64,000 nt of DNA from Ornithinimicrobium pekingense DSM 21552 (GTDB taxonomy: Bacteria > Actinomycetota > Actinomycetes > Actinomycetales > Dermatophilaceae). How positions within the stretch are numbered: the first letter of the stretch is position 1; each line of letters begins with the position of its first letter. Where the stretch lies: assembly GCF_000421185.1 (NCBI RefSeq), contig NZ_ATWJ01000002.1, forward strand, positions 94,434 to 158,433. Direction: 5' to 3'. The position numbers and the translations under genes are program-made. The notes below the pieces were generated by a model that saw only the letters and a program-made list of their open reading frames with translations, searched no databases and was not told the DNA's origin. This document shows positions 15,027 to 23,119 of this stretch, in pieces.

Positions 15027-16451
15027 GTGGGCGGCGCGGCGGCGGCCATCGAGGACCGCGTCGAGGCCCTGCTGTGGCCGTTCGTCCAGCAGGTCCTCGA
15101 CACCTGGGCGCTCCCCGGCCTGGCGGTCTGTGTCGTGCACGACCGCGACCGGGTGATGGCACGCGGCTTCGGCACCCGTGACCGCTCCACCGGCGAGCCG
15201 GTCACGCCGGACACGCCCTTCCACCTCGCCTCGATCTCCAAGTCGTTCGTGGCCACCGCGGTGATGCAGCTGGTGGAGGCGGGCGAGCTCGACCTCGGCG
15301 GGGCGCTGACGACCTACCTGCCGGACCTGCCGTGGGCCGACCCGCGGGCCGGCGACATCACGCTCGTCGACGTGCTCTCCCACCGCTCCGGCATCGGCGA
15401 CGTCAGCGACTACGGCTGGCACCAGCCCGAGCTCGACGACGGGGCGCTGGGCCGGTTCGCGAACCAGGTCGCCGGGTGGCCGCTGGAGCGGGACCCGGGC
15501 AGCGCCTACGCCTACTCCAACGCCGCCTACGAGGTGCTCGGCCACCTGCTCGCGGTGGTCTCCGGGCGCACCTTCGAGGACCACCTGCGGGACCGGGTGC
15601 TGCGACCGGCCGGCATGGCCACGAGCACCTTCCTCCCCGCCGAGGTCCCGCAGGGGCTCGGCGCGCGCCCGCACCTGGGTCTTCCGTCACGGGTGCTGGA
15701 CGGCGCCTACCCCTACACCCGGCAGCACGCGCCCAGCTCGAGCCTGCACGCCGGTGCCGCCGAGCTCGGGACGTGGATGGTGGCGCACCTGGCGGGAGGC
15801 GCGGGGCTGCTGTCCCCGCAGGCGCACGCCGCGATGTGGAGGCCCCGCGGCCCCTCGGGCGGCGTCTGGCAGGCGGAGACGGCGCTCGGCTGGTTCTGGG
15901 GCACCTGCCGCGGGCTCCCCGTCGTCAACCACTCCGGCTCCGACCCCGGCTTCGAGACCCACCTGGCCCTCTGGCCCGACCTCGGCCTCGGGGTCGTCGT
16001 CCTGGCCGACAGCAACACCGCGCCGATCATGCAGCTCGCCGAGGCCGCGGTGGACGTGCTGCTCGGCCGGACACCGCCCGACCCACCACCACCGCCCGCG
16101 GCCGTCCCGCTGGGGCCCGTGCTGCACAGGTATGGGGTGCCGGCGGCCGTCGAGGCGCACCGCAAGCTGGTGGCCGACGATCCCCGGTTCGCCGACGCGG
16201 AGCACGACGGCCTGGAGGACGCCGTGTGGGGTGCGGTCGAGATGCACCGCACCGACGTGGCCCGACCGGTGCTCGACCTGTGGCGCCGGCTGCGGCCCGG
16301 GTCGGCGGCGATGTGGTCGACGTCGGCCTGGGCGCACGAGGTCGACGGCAGGCCCGCGGACGCCGTCGAGCACGCGCGCCGCGCGCTCGGGCTCGACCCC
16401 GACGACGGGGAGGCCGCGGCCCTGCTGCGCCGGCTCTCCGCCGACCCCTGA
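15027..16451 (+). CDS. Beta-lactamase-family serine hydrolase with C-terminal helical extension
   Basis: 474 residues. Class C beta-lactamase/D-aminopeptidase fold: nucleophile in SISK (Ser69, Lys72), Tyr163 in YSN, and a third motif HSG (NHSGSDPGF near 305). No signal peptide, so probably cytoplasmic, acting as an esterase, peptidase or amidase rather than a resistance enzyme. After a proline run near residue 353 comes a C-terminal part of about 110 residues rich in Ala/Arg with a TPR-like ending (ADAVEHARRALGLDPDDGEA). Substrate unknown. Confidence 0.82.
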   Translation: MGGAAAAIEDRVEALLWPFVQQVLDTWALPGLAVCVVHDRDRVMARGFGTRDRSTGEPVTPDTPFHLASISKSFVATAVMQLVEAGELDLGGALTTYLPDLPWADPRAGDITLVDVLSHRSGIGDVSDYGWHQPELDDGALGRFANQVAGWPLERDPGSAYAYSNAAYEVLGHLLAVVSGRTFEDHLRDRVLRPAGMATSTFLPAEVPQGLGARPHLGLPSRVLDGAYPYTRQHAPSSSLHAGAAELGTWMVAHLAGGAGLLSPQAHAAMWRPRGPSGGVWQAETALGWFWGTCRGLPVVNHSGSDPGFETHLALWPDLGLGVVVLADSNTAPIMQLAEAAVDVLLGRTPPDPPPPPAAVPLGPVLHRYGVPAAVEAHRKLVADDPRFADAEHDGLEDAVWGAVEMHRTDVARPVLDLWRRLRPGSAAMWSTSAWAHEVDGRPADAVEHARRALGLDPDDGEAAALLRRLSADP

Positions 16452-16477
16452 CGCTCCATCGGGAGTAGCGTCAGGGG
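16445..16477 (+). terminator. Exact 11-bp inverted repeat spanning stop codon and next promoter
   Basis: Arms CCCCTGACGCT (16445-16455) and AGCGTCAGGGG (16467-16477) with an 11-nt loop. The left arm contains the hydrolase stop codon; the right arm covers most of the -10 TAGCGT (466-471) of the GNAT gene. It may end the upstream transcript or be an operator for the downstream one. Confidence 0.5.
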
Positions 16478-16478
16478 C

Positions 16479-17063
16479 GTGTCCCGCGCGCTGACCGACC
16501 TCGCCTGGCCGCGTCGCACCGAGCGGCTCCTGCTCCGGCCGCCGCTGCTGCAGGACATGCACGCGGTCCACGCCTACCGCTCGGACCCCGCGACGACCTA
16601 CTGGCTGAGCGCCGTCGCGACGTCGGTGGAGGAGGTCGCCGCCACGCTGCTCGACGGCGTGAGAGGACTCGTGGTCGAGCACGACGGCGAGGTGGTCGGC
16701 GACCTCATGCTCTCCGTCCGCGACGGCTGGGCGCAGCGGGAGGCGGCCGAGCGCGCCAGGGGCACCCAGGCCGAGCTCGGCTGGGCGGTCGCACCGGCGC
16801 ACCGGGGTCAGGGCTACGGGACGGAGGCCGTCCGCGAGCTCGTCACGATCGCCTTCGAGCTGGGGGTGCGGCGGGTCGAGGCCAACTGCTTCGCCGGCAA
16901 CCACGCCTCCCGGCGGGTCATGGAGAAGGTCGGTCTGCGCCTGGAGGCCCACTTCGTGCGGGAGGGCCTGCACCGCGAGCTGGGCTGGTCCGACAGCCTG
17001 TGCTTCGGCCTGCTCGCGGACGAGTGGGACTCCTCGGCCCGTCAGGTGCGCAGCGGCGGCTGA
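16479..17063 (+). CDS. GNAT family N-acetyltransferase (RimJ/RimL-like)
   Basis: 194 residues. N-terminal RTERLLLRPPLLQDMHAVH is the usual RimJ/RimL opening; acetyl-CoA binding signature APAHRGQGYGTEAVRELV (about 106-123), then RRVEANCFAGNHASRRVMEK and KVGL. Transfers an acetyl group to the N-terminus of a protein or to a small molecule. GTG start 7 nt after TAGCGT, leaderless. Convergent with the VOC gene, with a hairpin between. Confidence 0.87.
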   Translation: MSRALTDLAWPRRTERLLLRPPLLQDMHAVHAYRSDPATTYWLSAVATSVEEVAATLLDGVRGLVVEHDGEVVGDLMLSVRDGWAQREAAERARGTQAELGWAVAPAHRGQGYGTEAVRELVTIAFELGVRRVEANCFAGNHASRRVMEKVGLRLEAHFVREGLHRELGWSDSLCFGLLADEWDSSARQVRSGG

Positions 17064-17082
17064 GCGCACCACGGTGGTGCGC
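17064..17082. terminator. Hairpin between convergent genes
   Basis: Arms GCGCACCA and TGGTGCGC with a 3-nt loop, starting just after the GNAT stop and before the VOC stop. GC-rich hairpin without a T run, as usual for this kind of genome. Confidence 0.5.
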
Positions 17083-17111
17083 CCCCACCCGGACGGGCAC
17101 CACGTGGCCGG

Positions 17112-17477
17112 TCAGCCGGAGGGGTTCTCGATGACCCGCAGCAGCGACCCGTCCGGGTCGACGAGGGCGCCGATGCGCAGCCCGGAGGCCTCGCGGTGCA
17201 GCGGGTGGACGCGCGGCCAGCCCTGGTCGGTCTCGGGCAGACCGGCGCCACGGCATACCTCGAGGAAGGCGTCGGCGTCGTCGAGCCGCAGGCAGCAGCT
17301 GACGTTGCTGGTCGCGGGGTCCACGTGCGGGTCCGGGAAGAACTCGAGCATGACGCTGCCGCGGGTCAGGATCATCCAGTACTCGTCGCGGTAGGCCTCC
17401 TCGAAGCCGAGGTGCCCGTAGAACTGCGCGGTGGCGGTGAGGTCCCGTGCGGGCAGGTTGGGGGTCGCGTGGTCCAT
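17112..17477 (-). CDS. VOC-family glyoxalase/bleomycin-resistance-like protein
   Basis: 121 residues, one VOC (vicinal oxygen chelate) module: NLPARDLTATAQFYGHLGFE at the start, a strand with VMLEFFPDPHVDP, and ALVDPDGSLLRVIENP at the end. The length and CCLRLDDADAFLE middle resemble bleomycin-resistance-type proteins that bind a drug as a dimer, but a small-molecule isomerase or dioxygenase is equally possible. ATG at 17477, 5 nt after TACCGT on the minus strand; the promoter is divergent from the LLM gene. Confidence 0.78.
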   Translation of the reverse strand: MDHATPNLPARDLTATAQFYGHLGFEEAYRDEYWMILTRGSVMLEFFPDPHVDPATSNVSCCLRLDDADAFLEVCRGAGLPETDQGWPRVHPLHREASGLRIGALVDPDGSLLRVIENPSG

Positions 17478-17482
17478 GTCTG

Positions 17483-17517
17483 ACGGTAGCGCTGCCGGGG
17501 GCCGCGTGGCATACGGT
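17483..17517. promoter_or_regulatory. Divergent leaderless promoters
   Basis: Minus-strand TACCGT (17488-17483) ends 5 nt before the VOC start; plus-strand TACGGT (17512-17517) ends 7 nt before the LLM oxidoreductase ATG. The two -10 elements are 23 bp apart, so polymerases would compete. Confidence 0.45.
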
Positions 17518-17524
17518 CGGGGCG

Positions 17525-18535
17525 ATGGACGACGACGCTGCCCGCCCGGGCACCGCGAGGCTGCCGGTGCCCGTCTCCCTCCTGGACCGCTCCCGCACCC
17601 GCCGGGGGGAGGCGCCCGGTGACGCCCTGCTCGGCACGGTCGAGCGGGCCCGGCGGGCCGAGGAGCTGGGCTTCCGCCGCTTCTGGGTCGCCGAGCACCA
17701 CGCGGTGCCCGGCATCGCCAGTGGCAGCCCGCCGGTGCTGATGGCCGAGGTCGCCGCGCGGACGTCCCGGATCCGGGTGGGCTCCGGCGGCGTCATGCTG
17801 GCCCACCACCGGCCGATCGTGGTCGCCGAGCAGGCCCGGATGCTGGAGGCCCTCCACCCTGGGCGCATCGACCTCGGGCTGGGCCGCTCGCTGGGGTTCA
17901 CCGCGCCGGTGCGCCGGGCCCTGGGGGTGGAGCGCTACGGCCCCGAGCGGTTCGCCGAGGATCTTGCGGCGGTGTTCGCCTACCTCGACGACGACGGGCC
18001 GGTGACCGCGATGCCGCGTGGCGTGGACCCGCCACCGGTCCTCGTCCTGGCCACCGGCAGCGGCCTGGGCGTCGCCGCCCGCCTGGGGCTACCGGTCGTC
18101 GTCGGCGGGCCGCTCCTGCGCGGCGACCTCGAGCCGCTCTCGGCCTACCGCGAGGCCTTCCGGCCGAGCGACCGGTGCGCCGAGCCGCAGGTCATCATCA
18201 GCCTCGACGTCATGATCGCCGCGACGAGGCAGGAGGCTCGTGAGCTGCTGCTGCCCGAGGCGTGGGCGATGGCGGAGTCGCGGGCGACCGGTGCCTTCCC
18301 GCCCCTGCGGCCCGACCCGCCGGAGCGGCTGACAGCCCGCCAGGAAGGAGTCGTCGAGCAGCAGCTCGCACTGTCCGTCCACGGGACGGCGGAGGACGTC
18401 ACGCACGAGCTGACCCGCCTCGTCGAACGCACCGGAGCCGTCGAGGTGCTGGCGTCCACCTCGACCTACGACCGCGACGCCCTCGCGCAGGCGGACGCGG
18501 CGCTCGCCGCGCTCCGGGGTGACGGGCTGACCTGA
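17525..18535 (+). CDS. LLM-class flavin-dependent oxidoreductase
   Basis: 336 residues, bacterial luciferase-like (F420 or FMN dependent) TIM barrel. Seen: VPVSLLDRSRTRRGE, FRRFWVAEHHAVPGIASGSP (the AEHH motif), RIRVGSGGVMLAHHRPIVVAEQ, and HPGRIDLGLGRS. This is the common 'alkanal monooxygenase-like' MsnO8 branch found singly in actinobacteria. ATG at 17525 is supported by TACGGT 7 nt upstream. Cofactor cannot be decided from sequence alone; convergent with the cyclase gene. Confidence 0.86.
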   Translation: MDDDAARPGTARLPVPVSLLDRSRTRRGEAPGDALLGTVERARRAEELGFRRFWVAEHHAVPGIASGSPPVLMAEVAARTSRIRVGSGGVMLAHHRPIVVAEQARMLEALHPGRIDLGLGRSLGFTAPVRRALGVERYGPERFAEDLAAVFAYLDDDGPVTAMPRGVDPPPVLVLATGSGLGVAARLGLPVVVGGPLLRGDLEPLSAYREAFRPSDRCAEPQVIISLDVMIAATRQEARELLLPEAWAMAESRATGAFPPLRPDPPERLTARQEGVVEQQLALSVHGTAEDVTHELTRLVERTGAVEVLASTSTYDRDALAQADAALAALRGDGLT

Positions 18536-18538
18536 CGG

Positions 18539-18569
18539 CCCGGGCGTGCCTGAGGGCCGCACGTCCGGG
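18539..18569. terminator. Hairpin between convergent LLM and cyclase genes
   Basis: Arms CCCGGGCGTGC and GCACGTCCGGG (one G-T pair) with a 9-nt loop, placed between two convergent stop codons; likely bidirectional terminator. Confidence 0.55.
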
Positions 18570-18587
18570 AGGCGGTCCCCAGGAACG

Positions 18588-20519
18588 TCAGCGCCAGTCC
18601 ACCGCCACGACCCCGACGGGCTCCGCGAAGCCCTTCAGCGCGATCTCGCGTGGCTCGGAGAGGCTGAACGCGCCCGCGACGCCGTCGAGGGTCTCCCTGC
18701 TGACGAGGATCTCCCCGGGTCCGGCGGCCGCACCCACCCGGGCGGCCATGTGCACGCCCTGGCCGCCGTAGTCGGCTTCGTCCCCCTCGGGGTGGAAGGC
18801 GCCGCCGGTGTGCACCCCGATCCGCACGTCGGGAGCGACGATCTCCGCGTCGAGCGCGCGCTGCACGCCGACCGCCGCCTGCACCGCCGCCTGCGGCTGC
18901 TCGAACGCGGCGAAGAACCCGTCGCCGGTCTGCTTGATGACCTCGCCGCCCGCCTCCAGCACCTGGGTGCGCACCAGCTCGTCGTGCCGGGCCAGGAGCC
19001 GGCGCCACCGGTCGTCGCCCAGGCTCTCGAGCAGCTGGGTGGAGCCGACGATGTCGGTGAAGACGAAGGTGCGCCGGGTGCTCAGCCGCCCGAGCAGCTC
19101 GCGGGCACGCTCCTCGTCCAGCCGGGCACCGAGCCGTTCGAAGGTCGCCAGCGCCGCCTCGAGCTCGGCCGTCGCCCCGTCCTCGTCCCCCTGCCGACGG
19201 TAGGCCATCCCCAGGTGCAGGCGCGCCCGCGCCACCTCGAAGGGGGCCCCGACCTGCAGCCAGCCGTCACGGGCCCGTCGCAGCGCCCGCTCGGCCTGCG
19301 CCCAGTCGCCCTCGGCCATCGCGATGCGTCCCGACGCCAACGCCACCGTGGCGTCGAACGCGGGGGCCACCCGGTTGGCGATCTTGAACGACTCCACGCC
19401 GTTCTCCAGCTCCTCGCGCGCGGCGCGGGCCGTGCGCAGGTCGCCCGCCGCCAGCGCGATCTCGACCTGCGCCGGCAGCAGCTGCAGCCGGGTCAGCCGC
19501 TCACCCGTCGCCTCCAGCGCGCGCCGGACCGCCGCGGCCGCCGCCTCGACCTTGCCCTCGGTCAGCCGCAGCAGGGCCAGACCGGGCTGCGGGTCGCGGC
19601 CGAGCTCGTGCGCCTCCCGGTAGGTGCGCAGCGCCGCTCCGAAGTCACCCCGGATGCGCTGGATCTCGGCGATCTCGTACAGGCCGTTGCCGGTGACCCA
19701 GTAGTTGAAGCGACGCAGCTCCTCGCAGGCGGTGGTGGCCTGCTCCTCGGCGGCCGCCCAGTCGCCCCGGACCCGCAGCATCTGCGCCCGGTGGATGCGG
19801 CAGGCCCCTGGGAACCCGCTGACGTCGAAGCGGTCGCAGTAGGTGTTCGCCACGTCGGTCCACTCGGCGGCCCGGCGCAGGTCCCCGACCTCCTGGCAGG
19901 TGTCGATGGTGACGCAGTAGACGAGCCCGGCCGGGAACGGCGGCAGCTCCCCGCTCAGCGCCGCCGCCGCCGACTCGTCGAGCAGGGCCATCCCCGCGTC
20001 GACCTCACCGCCCCGGACCAGACCGTGGCCCTTGAAGACGCGCGCGATGGACTCGATGTCCTTGGCGCCCGAGCGCGCACCCAGGTCGATGGCCCGGTCG
20101 AGGTCGACCATGGCCTCGGCCACGTTGCCCGACTCCATCTGCTGCACCCCCCGGACGAGGGCGAGGTGGGCGTGCGCGACGGACTCCGGCTGGCCGACCA
20201 GCAGGCGCTCCGCCCTCGCCAGCCAGCCGTGCGCCACCGCGAAGGAGTTGCGGCTGACGTGGTCCCAGGACAGCCACGCCGCCACCCGTGCTGCCGCGGC
20301 CAGGTCCCCCTGCGCGAGGTAGCCCGCGAACGCGCGCTCCCGCAGCGCGATCGCCTCGTCCTGGCGGCAGGTCCAGAACGCCGCCTCGCCGTAGACCTCG
20401 ACGTCCTCGGGGGCCAGGGCGCTCGCGTCTGCCTCCGCGAAGGCGGCGTAGGCGTCCCTCCAGTGGCCAAGCGCTGCTGCCTGGCGGCCGGCGTCGGGAG
20501 TCGCGGCGGTCTGGGTCAT
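18588..20519 (-). CDS. TPR-repeat protein with C-terminal class III adenylate/guanylate cyclase domain
   Basis: 643 residues. Residues 1-475 are tandem helical TPR-like repeats (AEQATTACEELRRF, WAQAERALRRARDGWL, ATAELEAALATFERLGA). From about 483 comes a class III nucleotide cyclase domain: metal-binding Asp489 in VFTDIVGST and Asp533 in KQTGDGF, then GVHTGG and GVHMAARV. The usual order in actinobacterial proteins is cyclase first; here it is last. The transition-state residues look conserved (HMAARV in place of NxAxR). No membrane segment, so a cytosolic cAMP-type signalling protein. Product not certain. Confidence 0.86.
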   Translation of the reverse strand: MTQTAATPDAGRQAAALGHWRDAYAAFAEADASALAPEDVEVYGEAAFWTCRQDEAIALRERAFAGYLAQGDLAAAARVAAWLSWDHVSRNSFAVAHGWLARAERLLVGQPESVAHAHLALVRGVQQMESGNVAEAMVDLDRAIDLGARSGAKDIESIARVFKGHGLVRGGEVDAGMALLDESAAAALSGELPPFPAGLVYCVTIDTCQEVGDLRRAAEWTDVANTYCDRFDVSGFPGACRIHRAQMLRVRGDWAAAEEQATTACEELRRFNYWVTGNGLYEIAEIQRIRGDFGAALRTYREAHELGRDPQPGLALLRLTEGKVEAAAAAVRRALEATGERLTRLQLLPAQVEIALAAGDLRTARAAREELENGVESFKIANRVAPAFDATVALASGRIAMAEGDWAQAERALRRARDGWLQVGAPFEVARARLHLGMAYRRQGDEDGATAELEAALATFERLGARLDEERARELLGRLSTRRTFVFTDIVGSTQLLESLGDDRWRRLLARHDELVRTQVLEAGGEVIKQTGDGFFAAFEQPQAAVQAAVGVQRALDAEIVAPDVRIGVHTGGAFHPEGDEADYGGQGVHMAARVGAAAGPGEILVSRETLDGVAGAFSLSEPREIALKGFAEPVGVVAVDWR

Positions 20520-20590
20520 GAGGTGCCCTACCGCCTCATGGTGTCACCACCGCGGGGGCCGCACAAGGGTGGTGCGCGGCCCGCGACGGC

Positions 20591-21214
20591 CTAGTCGACC
20601 GGCTTGCGGGCGGTGGCCAGGAAGACGGAGTAGGGCCTGCCCTCGCGCAGGATGGTCGTGCAGTCCGAGATCACCACGTCGGTCAGGCCCGCGGCCTCCA
20701 GGGAGCGCGACAGGTCGCCGCGGTCGAAGCCGTCGTGGCCGTCGAAGTCGTGCCGGTGCCCGTGGAAGGAGCCGTCCTCGGCGTCGAGGTCGGCGACGCA
20801 CAGGTGCCCGCCCGGCTCGAGCATGCTCACCAGGCCCTCCAGGACGGGCCGGAGCGTGCGCACGTGGTGCAGCACCAGCGAGGAGACGATGAGGTCGAAG
20901 CGCCCGGGCGGGGCGGTCTGGTGCTCCAGGTCGAGGTCCCAGACCCGGGCGTCCGGCGGGAGGGCGCCGTCGGCGATCTTCTGCTGCGCGACGGCCCGCA
21001 TGCCGGGTGAGCTGTCGGCGAGCGTCACCTGCCCGACGCGGCCGAGCAGCGCCTGGGTGACCAGGCCCGTGCCGGCGCCGTACTCCAGCAGCCGGGCGTC
21101 GGCGCCGAAGGGCACGTTAGCCGCGACAGCGCGTGCGACGTCTCGGGCCCGGGCGACCTTGTCGGGGTCGGAGTCCCAGTCGGCCGCCTTCTCGTCGAAG
21201 TGCTCGCTTCCCAT
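20591..21214 (-). CDS. Class I SAM-dependent methyltransferase
   Basis: 207 residues with a Rossmann methyltransferase fold: LLEYGAGTGLVTQALL (motif I), TLADSSPGM, ARVWDLDLEHQ, FDLIVSSLVLHHV (motif IV) and LEPGGHLCVADLD. The N-terminus (HFDEKAADWDSDPDKVARA) is typical of the UbiE/COQ5-like 'methyltransf_11/25' group acting on small molecules. Start at ATG 21214; it is divergent from the AlkZ-like gene 38 bp away. Substrate unknown. Confidence 0.87.
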   Translation of the reverse strand: MGSEHFDEKAADWDSDPDKVARARDVARAVAANVPFGADARLLEYGAGTGLVTQALLGRVGQVTLADSSPGMRAVAQQKIADGALPPDARVWDLDLEHQTAPPGRFDLIVSSLVLHHVRTLRPVLEGLVSMLEPGGHLCVADLDAEDGSFHGHRHDFDGHDGFDRGDLSRSLEAAGLTDVVISDCTTILREGRPYSVFLATARKPVD

Positions 21215-21252
21215 GGGCCCAGCCTGCCACGGGGGTGCGATGCTGGGTGGCG

Positions 21253-22449
21253 ATGCGACACGTCGACGACGCCGAGCGCCGAGCCCGCCTGGCCCGCCGG
21301 CACGGCCTGCACCCCGCCCACCGCCTCGACGACGTCCTCTCCGCGACGCGCGCGATGACGGTGCTGCACTCGACCGAGTCGGCCACGCCATACCTGTCCG
21401 TCGGCGCCCGCACCGACGGGGTCGGACCGGAGCAGGTCGACCGGGCGCTCTACGAGCAACGGTCGGTGGTGCGGCAGCTGGCGATGCGGCGCACGCTCTT
21501 CGTGCTGCCGCGGGACCTGCTGCCCGCCGCTCTCGGCAGCGCGGCCGCCCGGGTGGCGGCGGAGCAGCGGCGACGCCTGACCCGTGACGTGGAGCGCCAC
21601 GGGATCGCCCGCGACGGCACCGCCTGGCTGGAGGCGGCCTGCGAGGCGGTGCTGCGCCACCTCGCGGGCTCCGAGCCCCTCCCGGCGCGGCGGCTGCGCG
21701 AGGAGGTGCCGGAGCTGACCGGCACGGTCACGGTGGGCGTCGGCACGAGGTACGGCGGCACCTTCCCGGTGGCGCCCCGCGTCCTGGCGGTGCTCGGCGC
21801 GGAGGGGCGGATCACCCGCGGCCCCAACGCCGGCCACTGGCGCACCTGGCGACCGACCTGGACGCTGACGGCGGACTGGCTGGGCGAGGACGTGGAGCCG
21901 GTCTGCCCCGAGGAGGGGTATGCCGAGCTGGTGCGCCGCTGGCTGCGCACGTTCGGCCCCGGGACGGCCGACGACCTGCGGTGGTGGCTCGGCTCCACCG
22001 TCTCGGCGGTGCGGACCGCCCTGGCGGACGTCGGCGCGGTCGAGGTGTCCCTCGCCGACGGGCACAGCGGCTGGGTGCTGCCGGACGACACGGAGCCGGC
22101 GGACCCGGTCGAGCCGTGGGCGGCGCTGCTGCCCACGCTCGACGCCACGACGATGGGGTGGCGTGGCCGGGAGCACTACCTCGACCCCGCCGACGTGCCC
22201 TACCTGTTCGACACCAACGGCAACGCGGGCACGACCGCCTGGTGGGACGGCCGGGTGGTGGGTGCCTGGGTCCAGGACCCCGACGGGACGGTGCAGGTGG
22301 TCCTGACGCCGGCGGGCACCGCGCGGGCAGGGCGGCAGGGGCGGGCGGCCCTGCGGGAGGAGGCGGCGTGCCTGAGCGGCTGGCTCGACGGGGTGGTCGT
22401 CCCCCACGTCTACGCGTCGCGGCTCATGAAGGGCGCACGGCTGCCCTGA
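21253..22449 (+). CDS. Winged-helix DNA-binding protein, AlkZ/YcaQ-like (HTH_42)
   Basis: 398 residues. Winged-helix family whose founders AlkZ and YcaQ are DNA glycosylases that excise bulky alkylated or crosslinked bases. Seen: ATRAMTVLHSTESATPYLSV, LYEQRSVVRQLAMRRTLFVL, LLPTLDATTMGWRGREHYL, FDTNGNAGTTAWWDGRVVGA. ATG 21253 chosen; in-frame GTG 21247 is possible. A distant second copy is at 61469. A catalytic QxQ or QxD motif as in AlkZ is not evident here (the second copy has VQSQ), so glycosylase activity is uncertain. Confidence 0.75.
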   Translation: MRHVDDAERRARLARRHGLHPAHRLDDVLSATRAMTVLHSTESATPYLSVGARTDGVGPEQVDRALYEQRSVVRQLAMRRTLFVLPRDLLPAALGSAAARVAAEQRRRLTRDVERHGIARDGTAWLEAACEAVLRHLAGSEPLPARRLREEVPELTGTVTVGVGTRYGGTFPVAPRVLAVLGAEGRITRGPNAGHWRTWRPTWTLTADWLGEDVEPVCPEEGYAELVRRWLRTFGPGTADDLRWWLGSTVSAVRTALADVGAVEVSLADGHSGWVLPDDTEPADPVEPWAALLPTLDATTMGWRGREHYLDPADVPYLFDTNGNAGTTAWWDGRVVGAWVQDPDGTVQVVLTPAGTARAGRQGRAALREEAACLSGWLDGVVVPHVYASRLMKGARLP

Positions 22450-22461
22450 CGGCGCGTCGGC

Positions 22462-23079
22462 TCAGAGCAGGGTGACGGCGTCCTCGAAGGGCAGGCGGGG
22501 CAGACGCTCCATCCAGGCATCCTCGGCCGGGTGACCGATGTTGACGACCGCGAGGACCTGGTGGCGCCCGTCGGGGAAGAACTCGCGGGTGACGGCGTGG
22601 GCGTCCAGGCCGGTCATCGGACCCGCGGCCAGACCGGCGGCCCGGATGCCCAGGATGGCGTAGCCGACCTGCAGGCCGGCGTTGAGGAGAGCGGTGCTGC
22701 GTCGGGCGTCCTCGTCGGCGTCCAGCCGGTCCCGCAGGCCCGCGGCGTGGGGGAAGACGCGGGGGAGCTCCTCGTGGAAGTCGAGGTCCATCGCCAGCAC
22801 GGCCACCACCGGCGCCTGGGCGGTCTTGGCACGGTTGCCCTCGGCCAGGTGGGGCAGCAGGCGCGCCCTGGCCTCCTCGGAGCGGAGCAGCACGACGCGC
22901 AGCGGCTGGCTGTTCATGGCCGTCGGCCCCCACCGGACCAGGTCGTAGATCGCGGCCAGCTGCTCGTCGCTCACCGGCTCGTCGGTGAAGGCGTTGGCCG
23001 TCCTGGCCTCTCGGAAGAGCAGGTCCTGAGCCTGCTCGTCGAGGGCGAGGACGTCGGGCAGCGGGGTCGTCGTGGTCAT
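22462..23079 (-). CDS. rutE: Nitroreductase-family protein, malonic semialdehyde reductase-like (RutE/HadB)
   Basis: 205 residues, FMN-dependent nitroreductase fold. Seen: FREARTANAFTDEPVSDEQL, YDLVRWGPTAMNSQPLRVV with the FMN-binding NSQP, and LNAGLQVGYAILGIRAAGL. This pattern is that of the RutE/YdfG-like 3-hydroxypropionate dehydrogenase group. Start is ATG 23079, not the in-frame TTG at 23097, because an exact palindrome (23081-23095) sits immediately upstream. No other rut genes are nearby, so the physiological substrate is open. Confidence 0.82.
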   Translation of the reverse strand: MTTTTPLPDVLALDEQAQDLLFREARTANAFTDEPVSDEQLAAIYDLVRWGPTAMNSQPLRVVLLRSEEARARLLPHLAEGNRAKTAQAPVVAVLAMDLDFHEELPRVFPHAAGLRDRLDADEDARRSTALLNAGLQVGYAILGIRAAGLAAGPMTGLDAHAVTREFFPDGRHQVLAVVNIGHPAEDAWMERLPRLPFEDAVTLL

Positions 23080-23080
23080 G

Positions 23081-23095
23081 GTCTGTTGAACAGAC
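23081..23095 (-). promoter_or_regulatory. Operator-like palindrome at the nitroreductase start
   Basis: GTCTGTT-G-AACAGAC, exact 7-bp arms with a single central base, ending one base before the start codon. The position would let a bound repressor block initiation. No regulator gene adjoins. Confidence 0.5.
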
Positions 23096-23119
23096 AACTA
23101 CCTGCGGCCATTCCCGGGC

